A stretch of 64,000 nt of DNA from Pseudomonas sp. P8_241 (GTDB taxonomy: Bacteria > Pseudomonadota > Gammaproteobacteria > Pseudomonadales > Pseudomonadaceae), in contig NZ_CP125377.1 in NCBI RefSeq assembly GCF_034008315.1, forward strand, positions 124,001 to 188,000, given 5' to 3'. The notes below the pieces were generated by a model. That model made no database searches and was not told where the DNA came from. It saw nothing but the letters and a program-made list of their open reading frames with translations. The position numbers and the translations under genes are program-made. Positions 28,402 to 36,103 of the stretch are shown here, one piece after another (positions within the stretch are counted from its first letter, which is position 1; each line of letters begins with the position of its first letter).

Positions 28402-29428
28402 ACGCTCGCCCCGTGCACAGCGCGCCCTGCGCCTTGGTTTCGGCACGGCGCTGTGCCTGGCGGCGAGTTATGGACTGGCCCTGCCCATCCCATTCCTCGC
28501 CCCGATGCTGGCGATGATGATGCTGGCAGCAATGAACCGGCCATTGCCGTTCAAGGCCAGCCTGGGCCTGATCCTGATACTCATGTTGACCACCGGGAGC
28601 GGCCTGCTCCTCATACCCCTGCTGCGGTATTACCCGGTCGGTGGAGTGTTGCTGGTCGGGCTCTGCCTGTTCATGGCGTTCGGTTATGGCTTGCGTGGCG
28701 GAAACCCGCTGGTGGCGACTTTTCTGGTAGTGGGTCTGACGTTGATCAGTTCGTCAGGGACTGCTGAATTCAACCTGGCGTTGGAAGTGATCGTCGCCTT
28801 GGTCAAGGGACTATTCCTGGCCGTCACGACGCTGACGATCTGCCATTGGCTCTTTCCAGACCCCGCCAGTGCCCCCGCCGCCAAACCTGAACCGACCCTC
28901 ACACCCACCGAAAGCGGTTGGCTGGCACTGCGCGCCACATTAGTGGTGCTCCCGGCCTTTCTGTTGGCCATGGTCGACCCGGCCAGCTTTATGCCGATCA
29001 TCATGAAGGCCGTCGGTCTCGGCCAGCAAAGCTGCGCGACCAACGCCCGCAACGCCGGCCAGGAACTGCTCGGCTCAACCCTGCTGGGTGGCCTGATGGC
29101 GATCCTGTTCTGGTGCGCGCTGAGCCTGTTCGTCAACTTGTGGATGTATTTTCTGTGGATGCTGCTGTTCGGTTTAGTGGTGGCTCGCAAGCTCTATGGA
29201 CTGGCCGTCACGCGGCAACCGCCGAGTTTCTGGCTCAACAGTCTGGCGACGCTGATCATTCTGCTGGGCCAATCGGTGCAGGACAGTGCAGCGGGCAAGG
29301 ATGTCTATACCGCCTTCGCCATCCGCATGGGCTTGTTCATTCTGGTTACCCTGTATGCCTGCGCGATGGTCTATTTGCTTGATACGCGGCGGATGCGGCG
29401 TCAGGCTGGCGGGCTTGCTGAGAAGTGA
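28391..29428 (+). CDS. DUF2955 (FUSC/AaeB-like) inner-membrane protein
   Basis: A 345-residue protein made of two blocks of membrane helices joined by a short soluble linker (about 158-178, Pro/Ala-rich). The layout is that of DUF2955, related to FUSC/AaeB permeases. It overlaps the adaptor gene by 11 bp, so it is translationally coupled and is probably the true permease of this pump. The operon most likely exports aromatic or other weak acids; the substrate is inferred by analogy only. A REPIN follows 35 bp after the stop. Confidence 0.85.
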   Translation: MPIERSPRAQRALRLGFGTALCLAASYGLALPIPFLAPMLAMMMLAAMNRPLPFKASLGLILILMLTTGSGLLLIPLLRYYPVGGVLLVGLCLFMAFGYGLRGGNPLVATFLVVGLTLISSSGTAEFNLALEVIVALVKGLFLAVTTLTICHWLFPDPASAPAAKPEPTLTPTESGWLALRATLVVLPAFLLAMVDPASFMPIIMKAVGLGQQSCATNARNAGQELLGSTLLGGLMAILFWCALSLFVNLWMYFLWMLLFGLVVARKLYGLAVTRQPPSFWLNSLATLIILLGQSVQDSAAGKDVYTAFAIRMGLFILVTLYACAMVYLLDTRRMRRQAGGLAEK

Positions 29429-29463
29429 AAAACCCCCGCTCCCAATAATGCTGTCCGATCCCC

Positions 29464-29564
29464 TGTAGGAGCGAGCTTGCTCGCGATGGTCGTGAACGAT
29501 GACGCTATCCTTCTGGATAACTTGTGTCGCTCTCAAGTTCATCGCGAGCAAGCTCGCTCCTACA
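29464..29564. repeat. REPIN: two inverted REP sequences
   Basis: A 25-bp REP at 29464-29488 (core GGAGCGAGCTTGCTCGCGATG) is repeated in inverted form at 29540-29564, with about 50 bp between. This is the classical mobile REP doublet of P. fluorescens. It lies 25 bp outside the target duplication of the Tn7-like element, so it belongs to the host chromosome. Confidence 0.9.
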
Positions 29565-29588
29565 AGAATATGAACACCACTCCCGGAA

Positions 29589-29593
29589 ACGGG
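29589..29593. repeat. Target-site duplication, left (ACGGG)
   Basis: ACGGG lies directly outside the left end of the Tn7-like element, with an identical copy directly outside the right end at 43182-43186. A 5-bp duplication is the Tn7 family standard. Confidence 0.9.
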
Positions 29594-29745
29594 TGGTGCA
29601 GAACAAAATATTTTGACACCGATAGTTCAGCAAATACTGGGACAAACGGCTCAACAGGGAGGCCCCAGCTCGGCGGAAATTTTGACACCTCCCAGCCTAT
29701 CCCACCAAACCGACCCTGATTTTCAACAATATATTTTGACAATAG
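29594..29745. repeat. Left end of the Tn7-like element (three TnsB-type sites)
   Basis: TGGT at 29594 starts the end. Sites with the core ATTTTGACAc are at 29603-29620, 29675-29690 and 29724-29743; their TGACA steps are 69 and 54 bp apart. All point inward and are inverted relative to the right end. Confidence 0.88.
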
Positions 29746-29828
29746 TGGCAAGGGACTAACTCTTACTACAAAAGCATGACCTATACCTTACTGCTACCAT
29801 TCGGGCGCTATCAGGCTGAGGCGGCTGC

Positions 29829-30185
29829 TCAAAGGAAGAATTGTTGCCCGGAGAGCTGCGACCAACTGTTGTTAAGTAGTGGCCGTAGGGGCTGGAGCTG
29901 CCGTAGCCCTTTGAGGGGTTTAAGCTGCTTAAGGCCTTTTAGAGGCTTCAACTGACGCATAGGCCTCATTGGGCCGCCATTAGCATTGCTGGAAAAAAAT
30001 ACTACTTGACCGTGATTGTCGCGTATCAATCCATTAGCAATACGGCCTAGATGCTGTCCCACGTATGAATACAGGGCGTCACCATGAAAATACCCAACTG
30101 GTCGCCCATCAAAACTAAAAAGATGGACATTGTCATCGGTATAGATGGTCGGAGTGCCGTTTCGATCGTAAAAATCCTGGCTCAT
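29829..30185 (-). CDS. Beta-flower-type protein with PLKGLK repeats
   Basis: A 118-residue protein. Residues 1-70 form short repeated beta units (FYDRNGTPTIYTDD, LFSFDGRPVGYFHGD, LIRDNHGQVVFFS) that recall the '4-fold beta flower' protein family. Residues 75-105 are a basic repeat with five near-copies of L-K-P-L or L-K-G-L. The family has no settled function that I know; homologues often sit in accessory regions. The small gene upstream at 30252-30395 is on the same strand, and a 20-bp perfect palindrome lies between the two. It is cargo of the Tn7-like element. Confidence 0.7.
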   Translation of the reverse strand: MSQDFYDRNGTPTIYTDDNVHLFSFDGRPVGYFHGDALYSYVGQHLGRIANGLIRDNHGQVVFFSSNANGGPMRPMRQLKPLKGLKQLKPLKGLRQLQPLRPLLNNSWSQLSGQQFFL

Positions 30186-30212
30186 GGGAGTGATCCATTC
30201 TAATGGGAATAC

Positions 30213-30232
30213 AGGGCATCAATTGATGCCCT
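30213..30232. promoter_or_regulatory. 20-bp perfect palindrome between two small genes
   Basis: AGGGCATCAATTGATGCCCT is fully self-complementary. It lies in the 66-bp gap between the 47-residue gene and the beta-flower gene. It could be an operator or an RNA hairpin that sets the ratio of the two products. Confidence 0.6.
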
Positions 30233-30251
30233 GAGTCGAGTGGACGGCCTA

Positions 30252-30395
30252 TTAAGCCGCTTTTGGGCGAAGAACAATGCGGAACGGCTGGCCGTTCGCA
30301 CGTCGTATCACCTTTCCAGACTTAGTGCGGATGGTCATACGGTAAATGACCTCCCCTTCCTCGTCCGGCTTTTCGAACATCTCTTGCTGGGACAT
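30252..30395 (-). CDS. Small basic hypothetical protein (47 aa)
   Basis: Translation gives MSQQEMFEKPDEEGEVIYRM and continues with a basic half containing TKSGKVIRRANGQPFRI and ending RPKAA. The ATG at 30395 has GAGAG six bases upstream. The charged, strand-rich sequence and the reading frame look real. It shares the opening MSQ and the strand with the beta-flower gene 66 bp downstream, so the two are probably co-transcribed. I recognise no family. Confidence 0.6.
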   Translation of the reverse strand: MSQQEMFEKPDEEGEVIYRMTIRTKSGKVIRRANGQPFRIVLRPKAA

Positions 30396-30525
30396 AGTCG
30401 TCTCTCACAGAGATAGGCTCGAACACAAACTCGCTCCCTTGCGAACGGTACCCATTGAGGCTACCATCACAACGCTTTTCCTGAAGCGCGAGAGACATCT
30501 GGAGCCTGTTCAGACGTCTTTTCCC

Positions 30526-30560
30526 AAAAGCCGATCAAGTTCGTACCTTGGTCGGCTTTT
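30526..30560. terminator. Strong bidirectional hairpin terminator
   Basis: A 14-bp stem with one G-T wobble (AAAAGCCGATCAAG / CTTGGTCGGCTTTT) and a 7-base loop, T-rich on both sides. It separates the small gene pair from the WYL gene, though no intact gene ends directly before it on the plus strand. Confidence 0.75.
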
Positions 30561-30683
30561 CTATTTCCTGGTCTCAAACTTCCACTACAAATCTCCATTA
30601 GAGATTTGCTAGCATGCTCATAAAGAGCATGAGGCCAATCCATAATTTAATACTATCATCATCATTTTGATCACGTCAACCCA

Positions 30684-30707
30684 TCATGTGTTATCCTCGA
30701 CACATGA
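30684..30707. promoter_or_regulatory. Inverted-repeat operator before the WYL gene
   Basis: TCATGTGT-TATCCTCG-ACACATGA has perfect 8-bp arms around an 8-bp spacer, 39 bp before the WYL start codon. A second hairpin (CATGCTC-ATAAA-GAGCATG) lies about 55 bp further upstream, near 30613-30631. This is the layout expected for an autoregulating BrxR/CapW-type repressor. Confidence 0.65.
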
Positions 30708-30746
30708 ATGATTGGTTGCACCCGTTGACGACCGAACGGAGAAAAC

Positions 30747-31664
30747 ATGATTGACCTCAGCGATTACAGCAAGGCACAGCAGGAGCGCTTAGCCTTCATA
30801 GACTTCCGCCTCTATTTTTTGGGAGTCGTATCGCGCTCGGATCTAATGGAACGCTTTGGAGTGGCTTCAGCAGCAGCCACACGCGACTTTGCGCTCTACC
30901 GTGAACTCGCCCCGGAAAACACTGAGCTTGATCCGGTTAGTAAGCACTATGTTATTCGTGAGCAGTTCGTGCCTCAGGTAATACATGCTTCCGAACGCGT
31001 ATTAGTGACTCTGTCGCAAGGATTCGGGGATGGCGTAGATTCAGGGGAAGGCTCACTGATTCGACACGAATCAGTGTCGTTGCTGAGTCGCCCTAAGATC
31101 GAAATCCTCGCGCCTATCACGCGTGCAATTCGCCTTGGGCAAGTGGTAAGAATCGAGTACACGTCGAAATCGGGGCCTTCAACGCGAGAGATTGTTCCGT
31201 TTGCTATCGGTTGTGATGGGCTCCGTTGGCATGCTCGCGCATTTGATCGCAAGAGCGGAAAATTTGCAGATTTCGTATTCACTAGGATGAGCAGCGCTGA
31301 GGTTGTTATTGGGGAAAAGCCTCTAGCTGCAGAGAGTTGGTCGAATGATGATCAGTGGAATCGAATGCTGGACCTCCCTATAGTCCCCCATCCTGACAAA
31401 GATTCAGCCGAGCTAGTTATTCGCGATTTCGGGATGGAAGATGGAGTCATGCGGCTTCGTGTGCGTGCAGCGATGGCGGGCTATGTCCTGCAGCAATACC
31501 ACGTTGATTGCTCACCTGATCACAGCATCAAGGGTCTAGCTTATCGGTTATGGTTAAGCGACCCGCTGGCTCTCTATGGTGTCGAGAGCGCAATCTTTGC
31601 ACCTGGATATACGAAGCCTTCAAATAGCAGTGCGTCTCCATTGCGTGGAACCCAGAGTACCTAG
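30747..31664 (+). CDS. WYL-domain transcriptional regulator (BrxR/CapW type)
   Basis: A 305-residue protein. It has an N-terminal winged helix (about 20-75, with RLYFLGVVSRSDLMERFGVA), a central WYL domain (about 115-200, with IRLGQVVRIEYTSKSG and FAIGCDGLRWHARAFD) and a C-terminal WCX-like part. BrxR and CapW are repressors that control phage-defence systems (BREX, CBASS) and bind inverted repeats. The gene has AACGGAGAAA before its ATG and a perfect inverted repeat upstream. No complete defence operon follows on this strand: a terminator at 31731 ends the unit, and remnant reading frames lie beyond it. Confidence 0.85.
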   Translation: MIDLSDYSKAQQERLAFIDFRLYFLGVVSRSDLMERFGVASAAATRDFALYRELAPENTELDPVSKHYVIREQFVPQVIHASERVLVTLSQGFGDGVDSGEGSLIRHESVSLLSRPKIEILAPITRAIRLGQVVRIEYTSKSGPSTREIVPFAIGCDGLRWHARAFDRKSGKFADFVFTRMSSAEVVIGEKPLAAESWSNDDQWNRMLDLPIVPHPDKDSAELVIRDFGMEDGVMRLRVRAAMAGYVLQQYHVDCSPDHSIKGLAYRLWLSDPLALYGVESAIFAPGYTKPSNSSASPLRGTQST

Positions 31665-31730
31665 AGATAGTCTTGTAAGTGCCGCTGTTCGTTGGAGTTT
31701 TGACTCGCAAACCTCGTCAAATTCCACGCA

Positions 31731-31759
31731 AAAAAAACCGCGCCTAGCGCGGTTTTTTT
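31731..31759. terminator. Bidirectional terminator after the WYL gene
   Basis: Stem ACCGCGC / GCGCGGT with loop CTA, flanked by A7 and T7. It serves the WYL gene on the plus strand and the small frame at 31761-31910 on the minus strand. Confidence 0.88.
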
Positions 31760-31760
31760 A

Positions 31761-31910
31761 TCAGTAACCTGAGAACTCAATCTCTTGTGCGCTTGGCTTT
31801 CTGACAAGCTGAAGTACCATAAACTCGTCATGGCTGGCGTCCTTTGCTTGGCGCGTTGGCCGGGTTTGCTGAGTATTAAGCACAGCGCATATCTCGCGTA
31901 ATTGAGGCAT
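31761..31910 (-). CDS. Possible small protein or fragment (49 aa)
   Basis: A frame running MPQLREICAVLNTQQTRP through to a C-terminus EIEFSGY, ending 2 bp before the terminator at 31731-31759. The composition looks protein-like and the position before a terminator is suggestive. The ribosome site is weak and the frame is closed by a TGA only 16 codons upstream. It may be the C-terminal relic of a lost gene. I recognise no family. Confidence 0.35.
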   Translation of the reverse strand: MPQLREICAVLNTQQTRPTRQAKDASHDEFMVLQLVRKPSAQEIEFSGY

Positions 31911-31961
31911 AGGTTTCCGCTGGACGGGGGCTGAGGAGCTCCCAATCTGACTCCATCATTC

Positions 31962-32240
31962 TCACTTACGAGCCAGAGTCCCGTCTGTGCCAATTAACGA
32001 TTTATTCCAATCGCCTACTCCCCACTTAACCACCCCTGTACGCGGATGCGTACCATCGGTGTAAACTTGAGAACAAAGCCTACCCGAGTCGGGAGCGATT
32101 TCTTCTCTAGGGCCAACTAGTAGCCCTGCCGGCGAAGGTAGGGGGTTGCCGAGTTTATGTGCAAGCGAGGTGCTGCTCGCGACGACATATCTGGCCGGAG
32201 AAATTGCACTAAGTGCTTCTAAAAAAAGTTTCCAGGTGCA
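31962..32240 (-). pseudogene. Open frame without a start codon, probable gene remnant
   Basis: A stop-to-stop frame of 92 codons on the minus strand, with plausible protein sequence (for example SSTSLAHKLGNPLPSPAG, VYTDGTHPRTGVVKWGVGDW, and the end LIGTDGTLARK) but no ATG or GTG near its beginning. It looks like the C-terminal part of a gene whose front was lost. Repeated G-D-W / T-D-G phrases suggest a beta-rich domain. I do not recognise the family. It lies between the WYL regulator and the retron. Confidence 0.4.
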
Positions 32241-32436
32241 TCAGCAGATCAAATATCAACATTGGCAGGTTGTGGCGTCGCAACAGTTTATCGGGTGAAA
32301 AAAGAACTTATAAATAAGGTGTAAAAGGTATGGAATCTAAAAGCTTGAAAGTATTAGCAAAGCGATCTAAAGCATAATTTCAATTGCGCGATATAACAGA
32401 TAACAGTCGAATACTATTTTTATAGCTCAAGCGAAA

Positions 32437-33387
32437 CTACACAAATGCACTGATAATCTGCTCATCAACAAGTCCGAGAAAATCTTGATGGCATTTACTC
32501 AGGTAAGCTTTCTTCACCTTCGCATAATTGTTTTCAGGTTCGATTTGGAGAAGATAATTAATTCGGCCTATTAAACGCTCATAAATTAATGGATCAAAAT
32601 CTGGCAGCCGCGCTAGACTACCAATATTTTTCTCCAACTCATAAATCTGAGCCCTGAGCTTTCTCTTAAATGATTTCGGAGCCCTAACTTGGCCAGAAGA
32701 TATTGAGACGCCCGTTACAATCTTTTTCCTACCAGCCAACTTTAACTGCGTTTTTTTATGATTTAGATGAAAATCATACTCCAATAAAATCTCACCTACC
32801 AATGACGCCAAATCCCTAGGTATAAACTCCCCTGAAAATGCCAGATCGTCTGCATAACGAGAATATTTTAAACCAAAAAAATTTGCCAGTCCGGTAAGTC
32901 TGACATCTATCGGGCTGAACACTAAATTACTAAGTGCGGGACTTGTACATGCGCCCTGTGGAAGGCCATTATCCAAGATACAAATAAGAGAAGTATAAAA
33001 ACACACATCAGCTTTAGCCCCATTTCTCTGAAGAGCTTCGAAGACCATTTGCCTAGAAATACTAGGAAAAAAGTTCTTTATATCAAGCTTCAATAACTCA
33101 CTACCATTAACATGAATACGAGCATGATCAATCGCGCTCTTACCCTTCACATATGCATAGGCAGAGGAATTAGCCTCAAAAGGAAAAAACAAATTATTCA
33201 GAATATTGCTCTGTATAATCGCTAAGGAAGGGTATGGAGAACTTATTGTCCTAGTTCCACCACTTTTTTTTGGAATTTTGAATTCTCTATAGAAGTTCGA
33301 TGGGCTTGCTATAATACGTGACAATACAGAAAGCTCCTCCTCGGTGGAAATACCAAGGAGCATATGTACGTGCGAATCTATCTGCAT
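32437..33387 (-). CDS. Retron-type reverse transcriptase
   Basis: A 316-residue reverse transcriptase that would copy its own msd RNA into multicopy single-stranded DNA. Visible motifs: LDIKNFFPSI with catalytic Asp102, the LPQGACTSPALSNLVF block (142-157), YADD (178-181) and the retron-typical VTG (224-226, in KKIVTGVSI). There is no maturase or endonuclease domain, which separates it from group II intron enzymes. Upstream on the same strand lie a structured 204-bp non-coding stretch, a winged-helix gene and a PRTase-like gene. The region is clearly AT-richer than the chromosome on either side, a sign of transfer. Confidence 0.92.
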   Translation of the reverse strand: MQIDSHVHMLLGISTEEELSVLSRIIASPSNFYREFKIPKKSGGTRTISSPYPSLAIIQSNILNNLFFPFEANSSAYAYVKGKSAIDHARIHVNGSELLKLDIKNFFPSISRQMVFEALQRNGAKADVCFYTSLICILDNGLPQGACTSPALSNLVFSPIDVRLTGLANFFGLKYSRYADDLAFSGEFIPRDLASLVGEILLEYDFHLNHKKTQLKLAGRKKIVTGVSISSGQVRAPKSFKRKLRAQIYELEKNIGSLARLPDFDPLIYERLIGRINYLLQIEPENNYAKVKKAYLSKCHQDFLGLVDEQIISAFV

Positions 33388-33591
33388 AGAAAACCTAAGT
33401 AGTGTTGAAGGCCGACCCTACCAGCTTGCTCTTTTCACTTAAATTCATTCACGTAGTGAATGGATTTAACTCTATCGAGGAGCGAGCGAAGCGAGTGGAG
33501 CGATAGAGTTGAATTCATTCGTGGCTAAAATCAGCCTGAATGATAAAGGCGGATACACCTTCGATTACTAGAGCCGACCCCAACGCGGGCA
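33388..33591 (-). ncRNA. Predicted retron msr-msd RNA
   Basis: A 204-bp gap directly before the reverse transcriptase gene, with heavy secondary structure. A long hairpin has arms at 33458-33477 and 33501-33520 (20 bp, two mismatches) and a 23-base purine-rich loop (plus strand). An alternative hairpin (TTCATTCAC / GTGAATGGA) lies at about 33443-33466. Short GC stems lie on the upstream side. I could not find a long a1/a2 pair; an 8-bp direct repeat GCCGACCC occurs at 33411-33418 and 33573-33580. The exact RNA ends and the branching guanosine cannot be fixed by eye. Confidence 0.6.
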
Positions 33592-33888
33592 TTATACATA
33601 ACGATGTGCTCCGGTCAAGGTTCTAGGAGTGTACTCATCCAACACACTAGGCCGTTGAGTTTTACGGAGCCTGTTTAGCAACGCGATCTTAGCATTAGAT
33701 AGATCTGGTGAAAGTCTAACGCTTCGACCCTCCCTAACAATTAAATCATTACGGATCATAAAATCCATGACTTCTATAATTAGCAGAGGGGAGACGCCAT
33801 ACTGAAAGTGAAAATCATAAATTTCGTGCCACTTCCGATCAGAAATAAATTCAATAAACTCTTTAAGCGCTGTTCTTTTTGAGCTCAT
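33592..33888 (-). CDS. Winged-helix protein of the retron operon
   Basis: A small protein of 98 residues with a winged-helix pattern (FIEFISDRKWHEIYDFHFQY, then VSPLLIIEVMDFMIRNDLI as recognition unit, and a wing at REGRSVRLSP). It starts 3 bp after the stop of the PRTase gene and ends at the predicted msr-msd. In known retrons a small DNA-binding partner accompanies a nucleotide-acting effector, so it probably holds the effector in check together with the RT and msDNA. That role is inferred from other retrons. Confidence 0.7.
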   Translation of the reverse strand: MSSKRTALKEFIEFISDRKWHEIYDFHFQYGVSPLLIIEVMDFMIRNDLIVREGRSVRLSPDLSNAKIALLNRLRKTQRPSVLDEYTPRTLTGAHRYV

Positions 33889-33891
33889 TGA

Positions 33892-34746
33892 TCAGCCCGC
33901 TCGACTCAAGAGGGTTTTAAAGCTATCCCCACTTTTCAACTTTGCCCACCAAAACACAGGGAAGACATTGTTAGGGCAATTATCATTTGCTACGCAGTAC
34001 AGCGCTTCACTTTGGGAAAACCCTAAGCTGAAGTCTTTTAATTTTTTATTTTTATAGTTTTCGTGCAGTTTCTGCTCCAGCCCAAGCATAAGTAGCTTAT
34101 ATTCATCAGCCACTTTAGCCTCATACTTGTCTGAAATAGCTCGATCTAGAGATATTGCTGTAAATACTTCGAGTCCGGTTTCATCCGCAATCCGATCGCA
34201 TCCAAACCGCATACCTGCTACAGACATATAATAAAGAGTAAAATCTTCAACTCCAATTGCCGAAAGGTTTTTGGCCAGCCATTTTGCCTTTGCGATTAGC
34301 TTTCCACCGCTACCAATGAAGTCATCAAAAAGCACGACGAGGTCACCGTTCTGTATATGCTTCACCCCACTAGGAATGCTAGGTAACATCCGAAGGTGCC
34401 AATCATCACAAGGATCTAACTTATTCTTAAGCTTTTGCATGGCTGCTACAGAGCCATCAATTTCCTTATCGTTACAGGCTGCAACTATCCACGTGGTTTC
34501 TGGACTCAACCCCCAAGCTGTGATTTTAGCACTGAGATCTCTGTATGCCTTTCGCTCTTTTTCCGAGTCCAGGATCACAAATTCTTTTATCAGCTCTTTC
34601 AAAAATACTTGTTCGCTTCGATGATCACAGATATTCCACAGATCTGTAAATTCATCTAAATACGCTCTGACCCAAGTCTGAGCCTCAACTATTTCAAACA
34701 TGTCATATAATACATCCGCTGAGACTTTTGTTGCGACCAAGCTCAA
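33892..34746 (-). CDS. PRTase-like retron effector
   Basis: A 284-residue protein with a phosphoribosyltransferase-type PRPP loop, VVLFDDFIGSGGKL (DD at 141-142, SGG at 146-148), preceded by the substrate-handling strand TTWIVAACNDKEIDGS. It is the first gene of the retron operon, followed at 3 bp by the winged-helix gene, the ncRNA and the RT. PRTase-like proteins are a recognised class of retron effector that probably attack a nucleotide or nucleobase pool once phage disturbs the RT-msDNA complex. The target is not readable from sequence. Confidence 0.78.
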   Translation of the reverse strand: MSLVATKVSADVLYDMFEIVEAQTWVRAYLDEFTDLWNICDHRSEQVFLKELIKEFVILDSEKERKAYRDLSAKITAWGLSPETTWIVAACNDKEIDGSVAAMQKLKNKLDPCDDWHLRMLPSIPSGVKHIQNGDLVVLFDDFIGSGGKLIAKAKWLAKNLSAIGVEDFTLYYMSVAGMRFGCDRIADETGLEVFTAISLDRAISDKYEAKVADEYKLLMLGLEQKLHENYKNKKLKDFSLGFSQSEALYCVANDNCPNNVFPVFWWAKLKSGDSFKTLLSRAG

Positions 34747-34936
34747 AGAAAGCTCCTTGCAAAATAAATATTTGCCTGAGGATGAAGCGCTAAAATCACA
34801 CTAAAAAAATCTACTACCGCCTTTCACGTCAAGCATAATTCAAAGATAATTTGATATCAACAACAATGAACCACCTTTGAAAGTTTTATACTGGTGTCGT
34901 GAGCGGTTAGTTTATTTTCTAACGTACAACGATATA

Positions 34937-36103
34937 CCGTGCCCCCCTCGCCCCGAGATGGTTCCAGGCATGCCTCGTCCAATTGCTCCCTTTGCACTGC
35001 AGCCCGCCGACGTTCTTACGCTTCAAGGTTGGCTGCGCATGAGTACGCTGGAGCAGAGCCTTGCTCAGCGGGCGCGGATACTGCTTTTGCTCAATGAAGG
35101 GGTGACGCCCATTGCCATCTGTGGGCAGTTACTGATCACGACACCGACCGTGTTCAAGTGGCGAAAGCGTTATCTGGAGTCGGGCATCGATGGCCTGAAC
35201 CACCTGCCGCGTAGCGGTCAGCCTTTGAAGCTGGGTGCTGAGAAAGTCAAAGAAATCCTGACCCTGACAACGCACCGGGTTCCCAAGGAAGCAACGCACT
35301 GGAGCGTCCGGTTGATGGCCAAGTACGCTCGCGTTACCACCTGGCAAGTCCGGCAGATATGGGCTGCGTCGGATCTCAAGCCGCACCGACTGAAAACATT
35401 CAAGGTCAGCAACGATCCGCACTTCGCTGAGAAGGTCATCGATGTGGTCGGGCTGTACCTGAGCCCTCCGGACAACGCCATGGTGCTGTCGCTTGACGAG
35501 AAAACTCAGATCCAGGCGCTGGATCGTAATCAGCCAATGCTGCAACTTCGGCCTGGGCAGATCGAGCGGCGAACCCATGATTACAAGCGCCATGGCACGG
35601 CGAGCTTGTACTCCGCGTTCGACATCATGACCGGTGAAGTAATGGGCCGGATTACCCAGCGGCACCGGGCCAAGGAGTTCCTGGATTTCCTCCGGCAGAT
35701 TGATAAGAACACGCCTGCCGAGTTGGACCTCCATGTGATCCTGGATAACAGTTCGACCCACAAAACCCCAGCGATCAAGGCCTGGCTGGAAAAACATCCG
35801 CGCTTCAAGCTGCACTTCACGCCGACCAGTGCGTCCTGGCTAAAAGCGGTGGAAGGCTGGTTTTCACAGCTGGAGAGACGCGCACTGTATCGAGGTGTCT
35901 TCACCAGTGTTACTGATCTGAAAGTCGCGATCCGCCAGTTCATTACTGCTCATAACGAGCATTCAGCCAAGCCGTTCAAGTGGACAAAGACCGCAGCGGC
36001 CATCATCAGCTCGGTACATATGGCAAAGCTCACATGGATCGATTCTTTTGCTAACACGGCAGGATCCTCAAGCGCCTTCCGACGCACCGGGCGAGAGAGA
36101 TAG
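34937..36103. mobile_element. IS630-family insertion sequence
   Basis: The transposase gene is flanked by imperfect inverted ends around CCTCGCCCC (34946-34954) and CTCGCCCGG (read inward from 36095); about 11 of 16 bases match at 34942-34957 and 36085-36100. A TA lies beside the left side (34935-34936) and at 36101-36102, as expected for the IS630 TA target. The exact ends are uncertain. The element abuts the TniQ-like fragment. Confidence 0.55.
34958..36103 (+). CDS. IS630-family transposase
   Basis: A 381-residue DDE transposase. The N-terminal helix-turn-helix (about 40-90, with ITTPTVFKWRKRYLESGIDG) is followed by the catalytic triad in LSLDEKTQIQALDR, VILDNSSTHKTPAIKAWLE and FTPTSASWLKAVEGWFSQLE. 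All three acidic motifs are intact, so the enzyme may be active. The start is set at the ATG at 34958; an in-frame ATG at 34973 is also possible. It lies in cargo of the Tn7-like element between the retron and a TniQ-like fragment. Confidence 0.9.
   Translation: MVPGMPRPIAPFALQPADVLTLQGWLRMSTLEQSLAQRARILLLLNEGVTPIAICGQLLITTPTVFKWRKRYLESGIDGLNHLPRSGQPLKLGAEKVKEILTLTTHRVPKEATHWSVRLMAKYARVTTWQVRQIWAASDLKPHRLKTFKVSNDPHFAEKVIDVVGLYLSPPDNAMVLSLDEKTQIQALDRNQPMLQLRPGQIERRTHDYKRHGTASLYSAFDIMTGEVMGRITQRHRAKEFLDFLRQIDKNTPAELDLHVILDNSSTHKTPAIKAWLEKHPRFKLHFTPTSASWLKAVEGWFSQLERRALYRGVFTSVTDLKVAIRQFITAHNEHSAKPFKWTKTAAAIISSVHMAKLTWIDSFANTAGSSSAFRRTGRER

Noticed and set aside
29776..29955. Frame starting MTYTLLLPFGRYQAEAAAQR
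   Set aside because: Attractive opening, but it lies opposite the beta-flower gene and soon becomes a Cys/Arg/Ser-rich shadow of the repeat region.
30346..30612. An 88-codon plus-strand frame before the WYL gene
   Set aside because: It overlaps the start of the better-supported small gene at 30252-30395 and reads through the hairpin at 30526-30560.
31661..31993. A 110-codon minus-strand frame after the WYL gene
   Set aside because: It runs straight through the strong terminator at 31731-31759 and has no protein-like character; the shorter frame 31761-31910 in another phase is better.
32437..33387. Group II intron or diversity-generating retroelement as identity of the RT
   Set aside because: No maturase or endonuclease domain, no variable-repeat target and no accessory protein; the VTG motif and operon partners fit a retron.
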